From contig JAIDBM010000346.1 in assembly GCA_029056365.1 (NCBI GenBank), positions 1 to 18,434 on the forward strand: a stretch of 18,434 bases of DNA, in the 5' to 3' direction. Under the pieces are notes generated by a model. That model worked only from the letters and a program-made list of their open reading frames with translations, was not told where the DNA came from and searched no databases. Numbering within the stretch: position 1 is the first letter of the stretch; every line of letters starts with the position of its first letter. The DNA is from Muribaculaceae bacterium. Its GTDB lineage: Bacteria > Bacteroidota > Bacteroidia > Bacteroidales > Muribaculaceae. The position numbers and the translations under genes are program-made. Positions 1 to 7,127 of the stretch are shown here, piece after piece.

Positions 1-846
1 GGTGTAGACATATCCCTGTGGTGAAAGCTGGCGTTCGCCCAGGCCGTTCTGCGAGATAATCAGGCCGTAGCAGGGGCTTCCGACCGTAGGAGTGTTCTCA
101 TGACGTCCGGTGGCCTTGAACCATGCGTAGCGATAGATGTAATCGGTTTTTTCAAGCCATTCCACAGTCTCGACCATCGATTTGATCTGCACATCGGGTT
201 CGACGCGCGAATCGGCCTGGCCTTCGTTCGGCCAGTAGCAGAATTCGGTAACCCATACGGGTTTGCCGTATCGTTCGTGGAATGTGCCGGCAAGGGTTTT
301 CATTACTCCCAGTCCGCCGTAATTGTGTATGGCCACATAGTCGAAGGCATCGTTGCCCACGAGGGCCACGAACTCGTCGAACCACTTGGTGGGGTCCTGA
401 TAGGGAGCGTTGGGAGAGTAGTTCATGGCCGGGGCCACAATCTCGAGACCGAGTTCATCGGCCAGCGCTTTTACGGCCGGCCATTCCTCGGCAGCTTTCT
501 GCGGAGTCATGTTGGCCTGTTTGGTGAAGTTCGGTTCGTTGAACCCCAGCAGATAGCGGCACGAGGGGTGCGATTTCACATAGTCGCGTATGGCATCGGC
601 ATCGTAGTTCGCGTTCCAGCACATGGGAGCGAACTCCATGTCGGTGAAGTTTATCACGCCATCGTTGTAGCCCCGGCCTGGTACATTGCTCCAATTGTAG
701 TACCAGCATACGCCGGGAGAGAGTATTCTCAGCTGGCTTTCGAATGTGAACTGGTCTTCGCTTACTCCACGTTTCGGACTCTTGGCCATGGACGTTGCTG
801 ATGCGGTCAGAGCCAGAGCGATAGCTAACGGAATGTATTTTTTCAT
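1..846 (-). CDS. GH128-type endo-beta-1,3-glucanase, secreted (3' end outside window)
   Basis: This is the last visible gene of the PUL. It is open through the left edge, so the C-terminus is missing; 282 codons are seen. Residues 1-21 form a signal peptide (hydrophobic core, AxA-like SMA before Lys22) with no lipobox Cys. The rest matches the asl1-like glycosyl hydrolase catalytic core: WYYNW near residue 48, GFNEPN with Glu104 as likely acid/base, and VTEFCYW with Glu201 as likely nucleophile, a clan GH-A arrangement. GH128 enzymes cleave beta-1,3-glucans internally, which fits the GH16 and GH3 genes upstream. The ATG overlaps the GH3 stop as ATGA, so translation is probably coupled. Whether a sorting domain follows beyond the edge cannot be seen. 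The family call comes from motifs only; the exact linkage preference is inferred. Confidence 0.82.
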   Translation of the reverse strand, partial: MKKYIPLAIALALTASATSMAKSPKRGVSEDQFTFESQLRILSPGVCWYYNWSNVPGRGYNDGVINFTDMEFAPMCWNANYDADAIRDYVKSHPSCRYLLGFNEPNFTKQANMTPQKAAEEWPAVKALADELGLEIVAPAMNYSPNAPYQDPTKWFDEFVALVGNDAFDYVAIHNYGGLGVMKTLAGTFHERYGKPVWVTEFCYWPNEGQADSRVEPDVQIKSMVETVEWLEKTDYIYRYAWFKATGRHENTPTVGSPCYGLIISQNGLGERQLSPQGYVYT

Positions 847-3062
847 TTTATTCTGAATTCAACTGGTTTTGACTTGCAGGCCGATGAATCATCGACCCAT
901 AGCAGGAAATCGCCGGCCTCGATCACGGCTTCGCCTTTTGCGTTGTGGAAGGCGAGTGCCGATGCGGGCAGGGTGAAGCTTACGGTGCGGCTTTCGCCCG
1001 GTGCGAGGGTAATTTTTTCAAAGGCCTTGAGTTCTTTTACCGGGCGGGCCAGAGACGCTACCGGGTCGCGCACGTACAGCTGCACCACATCGCTGCCGCT
1101 GCGTTTTCCGGTGTTGGTTACGGTGCAGCTTATGTCGATGCTGCCGTCGGCAGGCATCTCGGTGGCGCTGAGCACCGGGGTTCCGTAGGCGAAGGAAGTG
1201 TATCCGAGTCCGTATCCGAAGGGGAACAGAGGTTCGTGGCCTGCATCAAGGAAGAAGCTTGTGCAACCTGTGGATGTCTGTCCGGCTTCAAGAGGAATAT
1301 CGTCGATGAGGGTCATTTCGGTAGTCGGTCGTCCGGTGTTCTTGCATGCGTAGTACAGGGGCACCTGACCCGACATACGAGGTATGGATACCGGCAGACG
1401 TCCGCCCGGCGCGGCATCGCCGGAAATCACGTTTGCAAGAGCGGGGCCGCCCATGGTTCCGGGATGGAAAGAGTAGAGCACAGCCTTGCTGAGGTTGCAT
1501 TCCTCGGGAATGGCCAGCGGACGTCCGGCCATGATAACGGTAACAACGGGTTTGCCGGTTGCTGCCAGCGCACGCAGGTATTCGGTCTGTGCTCCAGGCA
1601 GAGTGATGTCGGCCCGGCTGTGGGCCTCGCCCGACAGAACGGCCTCTTCGCCGGCGAAATAGAGAATCACATCGGCATCGGCGGCCATTTCGAGAGCTTT
1701 GCCGAAGTCGGTGTTTTTGTCACGGCTGTAGGTGAGTCCGGGCGAATACGACACCGCTTTGCCGTATTTTTCGCGGAGCGCGGCGAGCGGAGTCACGGTG
1801 TGCGATTTTTCGAGGTCGAAACACCATGTGCCGTTCTGGTCGTGCGGGGCATCGGCCATAGGACCGGTTACGAAAATCTTGCCGGGACGCTTGCCCAGGG
1901 GCAGTATTCCGGAGTTGGTAAGCAGTATTGCGCTTTCTTCCGCAGTGCGCCGGGCCGCATCGAGTGCTTCGGGGGTATAGAAGCGGTTGGCGGTGGCCAT
2001 GTCGACATATGGGTTATCGAAAAGTCCGAGGCGGAATTTCAGCCGCAGTACGTTTCGCACCATGTTGTCGATTGTTTCCATTGGCACGGCGCCTGAATTT
2101 ACCAGCGCGGCGAGGTTGTTGTCGTAGGCGTGTCCTTCCATGTCCATGTCAACGCCTGCGAGTGCGGCCTTCATGGCGGCATCGCTGCGGTCGGCGCAGA
2201 AGCCATGGTTTATCATCTCGGTTATCGAGTTCCAGTCGCTCACCATCAGGCCGTCCCACTGCCATTTGTCGCGCAGAATGTCGCGCAGCAGATATGGGTT
2301 GCCCGATGACGGCACTCCGTTTATGTCGTTGAACGAGCACATGAATGTGGCGGCTCCGGCCTTGGCTCCGGCCTCGAACGGGGGCAGATACACATCATGG
2401 AGAAGTTCCATGGGCACCCATGTGGTGTTGTAGTCGCGACCGCTTTCGGCGGCTCCGTAGCAGGCGAAGTGCTTCACGCAGGCAGCCATGGTGCCGGGTT
2501 TAGTCAGGTCGTCGCCCTGATAGCCTTTTATGGCAGCCACACCCATGGCCGAGGTAAGCACGGGGTCTTCGCCGTATCCTTCGGCTATGCGCCCCCAGCG
2601 TGCGTCGCGGGCAATGTCCACCATGGGCGAGAATGTCCAGCGGATACCGGTCGACGAGGCTTCCTGCGCGGCTATGGCCGAGCCTTCTTCAACCAGGGCC
2701 GGATTCCATGTGGCGCCCTGGCCGAGCGGAATCGGGAATATGGTGCGGAATCCGTGTATCACATCGCGGGCGAATACCAGCGGGATTCCGAGCCGTGAGT
2801 TTTCCACGGCATCGCGCTGAAGGGCGTTTACAGTCTCGGGGTTTACTTCGTTGAGTATCGAACCCACCATTCCGGCTTTCACCCGGCCCGACATGTCGGG
2901 TGAGTATCCGCTTCCGGTGTACTGGTTGAGCTGGCCGATTTTTTCTTCAAGAGTCATTTTGCCCAGAAGGTCATCGATGCGGGTTTCGATGTCGTGGGCC
3001 GGTTTCGCGGCATGCGCCGAAACTCCTAAAATCAGAGCTGCTATGGCTGTAGTTATTCTCAT
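843..3062 (-). CDS. GH3 beta-glucosidase (BglX-like), exported
   Basis: This 739-residue glycoside hydrolase family 3 enzyme probably releases glucose from the non-reducing ends of beta-glucan oligosaccharides. A signal peptide covers residues 1-19 (ending AHAA) without a lipobox, so a periplasmic location is likely. The GH3 N-terminal barrel spans about 35-350 and includes KHFACYG at 197 and VSDW at 274-277, making Asp276 the expected nucleophile. The C-terminal sandwich domain (about 375-610) carries SGEAHSR, with Glu479 as a candidate acid/base. FPFGYGLGYTSF (613-624) leads into an Fn3-like domain (about 640-735). The length is usual for BglX-type proteins. It starts 10 bases after the GH16 stop and its TGA overlaps the GH128 start by four bases, so it sits in one operon. 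Unlike its neighbours it shows no C-terminal sorting domain. Confidence 0.95.
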   Translation of the reverse strand: MRITTAIAALILGVSAHAAKPAHDIETRIDDLLGKMTLEEKIGQLNQYTGSGYSPDMSGRVKAGMVGSILNEVNPETVNALQRDAVENSRLGIPLVFARDVIHGFRTIFPIPLGQGATWNPALVEEGSAIAAQEASSTGIRWTFSPMVDIARDARWGRIAEGYGEDPVLTSAMGVAAIKGYQGDDLTKPGTMAACVKHFACYGAAESGRDYNTTWVPMELLHDVYLPPFEAGAKAGAATFMCSFNDINGVPSSGNPYLLRDILRDKWQWDGLMVSDWNSITEMINHGFCADRSDAAMKAALAGVDMDMEGHAYDNNLAALVNSGAVPMETIDNMVRNVLRLKFRLGLFDNPYVDMATANRFYTPEALDAARRTAEESAILLTNSGILPLGKRPGKIFVTGPMADAPHDQNGTWCFDLEKSHTVTPLAALREKYGKAVSYSPGLTYSRDKNTDFGKALEMAADADVILYFAGEEAVLSGEAHSRADITLPGAQTEYLRALAATGKPVVTVIMAGRPLAIPEECNLSKAVLYSFHPGTMGGPALANVISGDAAPGGRLPVSIPRMSGQVPLYYACKNTGRPTTEMTLIDDIPLEAGQTSTGCTSFFLDAGHEPLFPFGYGLGYTSFAYGTPVLSATEMPADGSIDISCTVTNTGKRSGSDVVQLYVRDPVASLARPVKELKAFEKITLAPGESRTVSFTLPASALAFHNAKGEAVIEAGDFLLWVDDSSACKSKPVEFRIK

Positions 3063-3072
3063 GTCGGGGAAT

Positions 3073-4248
3073 TTAGTGGATTGTTGTTTTAACGATGGCA
3101 GACTGCCCGTTTCCCGTAGCCTGTATGATGTACATGCCGGCGGATAGTCCGCTCAGGTCGAGGTTTCCGTGAGCCGATGCCACAATATGGCCTGCGATGT
3201 CGTAGGCCCGCAGTTCGCAGTCGGTAGCTATGGCGTTTCTGCCCGAGATTCTGATTTCCGGCCGGCTATTACTGACCGATGCGTCGGCTATCGACGATGT
3301 TTCGTCTTTGTCGCCGGGAATCAGAGCGAATATCGATTCGTCGTCGCTGCCTTTCTGATACACCCGCACATAGTTGACATACATCGACGCCTGGTGGGCG
3401 TTGTCGTCGTTCAGTGCGGTGATGTCGGCCGGATTGTGTATGCCGGGGAAATTTCCGCCCACGGCAAGATTGAAAAGAATGAAGTTCTCTTTATGGAAGT
3501 AGTTTCCGGCCGACCATTCGTTGCCGGGGTCGTCGGCCGGTATGTCCATCTGGAAGTAAGGAGTCTGCACGGGCATTTTGTCGAGGTCGACGAACATGCG
3601 TATTTTGTTTTCGTCCCATATAAGGGTGAACAGATGGAATTCACCGTCCTGGAGCGAGTATGATTTGGTTGCGTCCTGTGCGTAGGAGGCGTTGGGCCAG
3701 CCTTGTCCCCAGTGGCAGGCACCGTTGAAGAAGCGGTCGCCGACTCCGTTTTTGAACCCGTTCGAATGGCCCATCTCCACTATGTCGATTTCACCGCTGC
3801 GGGGCCAGCCCACCTGGTCGAAGTCGTTGCCCATCATCCAGAATGCGGGCCATAGACCGTTGGGAGTGGAGGGGAAGCGTATGGCGGCTTCGATTTTTCC
3901 GTGTTTGAAGGCAAAGAGGTTTTTGGTGGTCACACGGCCAGAGGTGAACGATTTTCCTTGATGGTATTCGCGACGGGCCGTGAGGATGAGGCATCCGTTG
4001 CCTTGGCCGTCGTCGCCTACGCGTACATTTTCTTCGCGGTCGGTGTAGAACTGCAGTTCGTTGTTACCTCCGCCATCGCCGTTTACTTCAATGTTCCAGC
4101 GTTCGGGCTTGAGTTCGCCTGAGTCGAACAGGTCCTGCCATACAAGGCGGTAGCCGTCGGTTTCGCCGCTGCCGATCTGCGGCTCGGCTGCGTTGGCGCC
4201 GAGTGCCATGGCGGCCAGTGAGATTATTATCGGGAGTCTGGTGTTCAT
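3073..4248 (-). CDS. GH16 laminarinase-type endo-beta-glucanase with Por-like C-terminal domain
   Basis: This 391-residue secreted family 16 glycoside hydrolase probably cleaves beta-1,3- or mixed-linkage beta-1,3/1,4-glucan internally. I chose the ATG at 4248, 17 codons inside the open frame, because a signal peptide (residues 1-20, ending GANA) starts there. The catalytic domain covers about 28-300: GEIDIVEMGH holds the ExDxxE triad (Glu153, Asp155, Glu158), Trp-rich strands surround it, and YVNYVRVYQK closes the jelly roll. After a polar linker, residues about 318-391 (AYDIAGHIV, LSAGMYIIQATGNGQSAIVK) resemble a type A T9SS C-terminal sorting domain. There is no lipobox Cys. It follows the glycan-binding protein after a 204-base gap with hairpins and precedes GH3 by 10 bases. 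GH16 identity is firm; substrate and secretion route are inferred. Confidence 0.93.
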   Translation of the reverse strand: MNTRLPIIISLAAMALGANAAEPQIGSGETDGYRLVWQDLFDSGELKPERWNIEVNGDGGGNNELQFYTDREENVRVGDDGQGNGCLILTARREYHQGKSFTSGRVTTKNLFAFKHGKIEAAIRFPSTPNGLWPAFWMMGNDFDQVGWPRSGEIDIVEMGHSNGFKNGVGDRFFNGACHWGQGWPNASYAQDATKSYSLQDGEFHLFTLIWDENKIRMFVDLDKMPVQTPYFQMDIPADDPGNEWSAGNYFHKENFILFNLAVGGNFPGIHNPADITALNDDNAHQASMYVNYVRVYQKGSDDESIFALIPGDKDETSSIADASVSNSRPEIRISGRNAIATDCELRAYDIAGHIVASAHGNLDLSGLSAGMYIIQATGNGQSAIVKTTIH

Positions 4249-4366
4249 GTATATGATGTTGAATGATTGATTTCTGTTTATGCGGGCGGGGTCTGCCATA
4301 TATGCCGTAACGGATACGGGCCCCCTGTGTGTGTGTCGGTGTATCAGGATTCAGGTTCGATATGAG

Positions 4367-4429
4367 CAACGGGGGAAGCGGACGCGCCGCGCCCCCCGTT
4401 GATGTAGTTGGTCCGGTGTTTTAACCGGA
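4367..4429 (-). other. Tandem intercistronic hairpins downstream of the glycan-binding protein
   Basis: Two inverted repeats occupy the 204-base gap between the binding protein (stop at 4453) and GH16 (start at 4248). The first transcribed is a 6-bp stem at 4412-4417/4424-4429 (TCCGGT/ACCGGA, 6-base loop). The second is a 9-bp perfect GC-rich stem at 4367-4375/4393-4401 (CAACGGGGG/CCCCCGTTG), with an inner GCGG/CCGC stem. No T-run follows on the minus strand, so a classic intrinsic terminator is unlikely; RNA stabilisation or partial attenuation is possible. No TAnnTTTG promoter is visible before GH16, which supports read-through. Confidence 0.6.
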
Positions 4430-4452
4430 TGCGAAAGAAGATTTCTTACGGG

Positions 4453-5421
4453 TTATTTTACAGCGATTTTGCGTACATTGTTACCGGCTTTTACCACGTA
4501 TACACCGGCAGGAAGGTTGTCGATGCCGATGGTCGAGCCTTCAACACTCTTCACGCACTGTCCGGCGAGGTTGTAGAGCTGCATCGAGCTTGCTCCGGAG
4601 GCGTTGGCGGTGTTGCCGGTGACGATGATGTCGAAGTTGCCCGATTCGATGTCGGCTACGCCGGCTTCGCTTTTGGCCTGATAGAGGTAGAAGGCATCGA
4701 TGCTGAACGACTGTCCGGGGATGTAGGCGGGGTGGAATGCCAGATAGTTGCCGCACCAGTCGTCGCTGGGAGTGAAGTTGAACGAGGGCCAGAGTTTTTT
4801 CAGGTCGGCGAAGCTGATGTCGATGGCCTGCCATTCGTCGGTTATGGCCTGAGCCACCATAGGATAGTTTTCATAGGCGTTGGGGCCGATGCAGAAGTGG
4901 GCGTTGGCATTCTCTACGGCTTCATCGTCCATGAATGTGAAGCCGAGTGAGGTGGAAGCCGAGCCGCTGGCGCGGAAAGCCATGTGCAGACGGGTGTTGG
5001 CGCTCACGCCGCTGAGGTCCATGCCCTTGCAGGTGCCGTTGGGTTCGTCTACACCGCCTATGCGAGCATCGTGGCTCTGGTTGAAGCCGCCGCCGGCCCA
5101 GCCGGCTTCGGGAGCTACAGTGAGCGACACATAGCCTTCGGTCTGGAAGTCTACGCCGGGCATGCTTCCGTCGCCGCCTACAAGGCCGTTCCATATCCAG
5201 AGGTTACGGCCGAGTTCCGGGTTCAGAGTGTAGTCGTGCACGATTTTACCGTCTTTCTGAAGGGTTTCCACTGTGATGGGGTCGAGCTGGAATACATAGA
5301 ATTCAGCTGCGTTTTCGCCTTTTGCAAGTACGGGGGCTATGCCTGCGTCTTCTACGGTGTACTGGGCGTTGGCTGCTGTGGCTGCCAGTGCCATGGATGC
5401 TAAGAGAGTAAATTTTTTCAT
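4453..5421 (-). CDS. Predicted PUL surface glycan-binding protein with T9SS-like C-terminal domain
   Basis: This 322-residue secreted protein occupies the position directly after susD where PULs usually encode SusE/F-like or other glycan-binding proteins. A signal peptide spans 1-19 (ANAQ end) with no lipobox, so it is not a lipoprotein, unlike most SusE/F proteins. The middle (about 40-250) appears beta-rich, with aromatic clusters (Trp75 and Trp77, Trp108, Trp197, Trp211, Trp222) that could stack on sugar; no catalytic motif is recognised. Residues about 255-322 (MQLYNLAGQCV, LPAGVYVVKAGNNVRKIAVK) closely resemble a type A T9SS sorting domain, including the basic C-terminal end. A 12-bp hairpin separates it from susD. 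Function is inferred from position and composition; I do not recognise a named family for the core. Confidence 0.72.
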   Translation of the reverse strand: MKKFTLLASMALAATAANAQYTVEDAGIAPVLAKGENAAEFYVFQLDPITVETLQKDGKIVHDYTLNPELGRNLWIWNGLVGGDGSMPGVDFQTEGYVSLTVAPEAGWAGGGFNQSHDARIGGVDEPNGTCKGMDLSGVSANTRLHMAFRASGSASTSLGFTFMDDEAVENANAHFCIGPNAYENYPMVAQAITDEWQAIDISFADLKKLWPSFNFTPSDDWCGNYLAFHPAYIPGQSFSIDAFYLYQAKSEAGVADIESGNFDIIVTGNTANASGASSMQLYNLAGQCVKSVEGSTIGIDNLPAGVYVVKAGNNVRKIAVK

Positions 5422-5464
5422 GATGTTGAAATTTATGTTTGGTTTTGTTCTGTCAGGTCTGGTT

Positions 5465-5493
5465 GATGATGCCGGAGCAATTCCGGCATCATC
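5465..5493 (-). other. 12-bp perfect hairpin between susD-like gene and binding-protein gene
   Basis: Arms at 5465-5476 (GATGATGCCGGA) and 5482-5493 (TCCGGCATCATC) pair perfectly across a 5-base loop. It lies in the 110-base gap after the SusD stop. No T-run follows in the transcribed direction, and there is no TAnnTTTG promoter in the gap. It most likely protects the upstream susCD message from 3' decay or attenuates entry into the downstream enzyme genes. Confidence 0.65.
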
Positions 5494-5531
5494 GTTCGAT
5501 TCGGTTATTATTCAGGATTTTCTTACGGTTA

Positions 5532-7121
5532 TCAGTATCCGGGGTTCTGTTCCATGGGGTTGAGGTTCAGTTCCTCCGATGGAATGGGGAAGAGTTCGTT
5601 CTTGCCTTTGATGAAATTAGCCATCTCGGCCTGAACTTCCGCACTCTCGTTGCGTGCGTATTCGGTCATTGTTTCGCAGGCGATGCCCCAGCGCACGAGG
5701 TCGAACCAGCGGTGGCCTTCCATGCCGAGTTCAACGCGGCGTTCGTGGCGGATTGCCGCACGGAGTCCGTCGGTGTTGTCGGTGTAGGCACCGTAGGGGA
5801 AGGAGGGCAGTACGCCCGTCTCGGATGCCATTGCGCGGGCACGGGCGCGGACTTCCTCAAGGGCCCATTTGGCCTCTGAGGTGCTTTTGCCGCTTTCAAG
5901 CGCGGCTTCGGCGAAGAGAAGCAGCACGTCCGACGCTCTGATAAGGCGGTAGTTGAGCGGACCGCGCGAGTCGTGGTTCAGGCTGGGTATGAGTCCCTGC
6001 TCCATGTAGGCGGTCTTGTAGTTGTAGTACGGGTTGCCGAGGTAGTTTACTTCGACTTCGGCCGATGTCGCATCGTCGAGCTGCCCTACGGTGAGGTCGC
6101 GGCGCGGGTCACCGGATTCGAATTCATTGAACAGACTTTGGGTCGGATGGTTGAAACCCCAGCCTTTGTTGCTGCTGCTGCCGCCGAAAACCGAGGCACG
6201 CGGGCGAGTGAGTATCGAAGTGAATGTGCCTCTGGTGAATCCGAAGCCTTCGCCGTAGTCGCTGGTGGGGTCTTCCATATACTGTATTTCGAACACGCTT
6301 TCAGGGCCGTTTTCACCGGCGAGTGTGAAGTTCAGGCCGTAGTCGGCCATGAGGGTGTATTCCTTGCCATATTGGGTGTCGACCCATGTTTTGCCCCATT
6401 TGTAGGCGTTGTTGTAGTCGTGCATGTAGAGGTATGCCTTGCACAGCATTGCCTGTGCGGCGCCTCTGGTGGCCCGTCCGAGGTCGGAGGCAGCATAGTC
6501 CGATTTGTTCCAGAGCAGTTTTTCGGCCTCGATGAGGTCCGACACTATATGGTTGTATACATCGTCGGCCGATGCACGTGGCTGCTGCCATGACGAGCTG
6601 GAGTCGATTACGAAATCTACAAGAGGCACTCCGCCGAACACACGCACCAGCTGGAAGTAGTAGAACGCACGCATGAAGTAGGCTTCGCCCAGAAGACATT
6701 CCTTGCGCGATTCGCTCATGTCGGTGTCGGGTTCCACTTTGGCAACTTCCTGCAGGGCCAGGTTACAGCGTATGATACCCTGGTATTTGGCCCTGTAGTA
6801 GTTCAGGATGATGCCGTTCTGGATATTTACCTTGAAATTGTCGATGTCGTATGCGTTGGCGTCGTCGGCCACGTCCTGGCCTCCTTTGAGAGCGTCGTCC
6901 GAGGCTATGTCGCCGATATACCATTCCGAAAAGTAACCTCCGGGATTATATTCCCAGGCCACGGGAGCATAGCAGGCGTTTACTGTCTGTATGGCCACTG
7001 CTCCGCCGGTGAAGAAATCGTCGAACTTGTTGGTGCCCGGTGCTTCTTCCTTGAGCCAGTCGTTGCATGAACTGAGGCTTATGGCCGTAAGCGCGGCCAT
7101 GGCTATATATTTTGTTTTCAT
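5532..7121 (-). CDS. SusD/RagB-family outer-membrane glycan-binding lipoprotein
   Basis: This 529-residue protein is the lipid-anchored lid of the SusCD import complex and captures oligosaccharides at the cell surface. The signal peptide ends in the lipobox LSSC, with Cys19 as the lipidation site, followed by NDWLKEEAPGT as in many SusD proteins. The helical TPR-like region includes AYFMRAFYYFQLVRVFGGVPLV (about 146-167). The C-terminus has the usual RRVELGMEGHRWFDLVRWG stretch and the LFPIPSEELNLNPMEQNPGY-type end. Length is standard. It starts 6 bases after the SusC stop, so the two are co-transcribed. It is the only clear lipoprotein of the PUL. The glycan is not readable from this gene; the neighbouring enzymes suggest beta-1,3-glucan. 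Confidence 0.96.
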   Translation of the reverse strand: MKTKYIAMAALTAISLSSCNDWLKEEAPGTNKFDDFFTGGAVAIQTVNACYAPVAWEYNPGGYFSEWYIGDIASDDALKGGQDVADDANAYDIDNFKVNIQNGIILNYYRAKYQGIIRCNLALQEVAKVEPDTDMSESRKECLLGEAYFMRAFYYFQLVRVFGGVPLVDFVIDSSSSWQQPRASADDVYNHIVSDLIEAEKLLWNKSDYAASDLGRATRGAAQAMLCKAYLYMHDYNNAYKWGKTWVDTQYGKEYTLMADYGLNFTLAGENGPESVFEIQYMEDPTSDYGEGFGFTRGTFTSILTRPRASVFGGSSSNKGWGFNHPTQSLFNEFESGDPRRDLTVGQLDDATSAEVEVNYLGNPYYNYKTAYMEQGLIPSLNHDSRGPLNYRLIRASDVLLLFAEAALESGKSTSEAKWALEEVRARARAMASETGVLPSFPYGAYTDNTDGLRAAIRHERRVELGMEGHRWFDLVRWGIACETMTEYARNESAEVQAEMANFIKGKNELFPIPSEELNLNPMEQNPGY

Positions 7122-7127
7122 GATTTA

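Noticed and set aside
945..2096. A 383-codon open frame on the plus strand opposite the GH3 gene.
   Set aside because: It lies fully antisense to a well-supported GH3 enzyme, its translation is low-complexity Gly/His/Arg-rich with no domain, and it follows from the codon bias of the real gene.
4249..4299. Upstream extension of the GH16 frame by 17 codons.
   Set aside because: The extension places polar residues before an otherwise normal signal peptide; the inner ATG at 4248 gives a proper export signal.
4326..4336. TGTGTGTGTGT dinucleotide run as a possible phase-variable tract.
   Set aside because: It is short, lies outside any coding region and is not placed between promoter elements.
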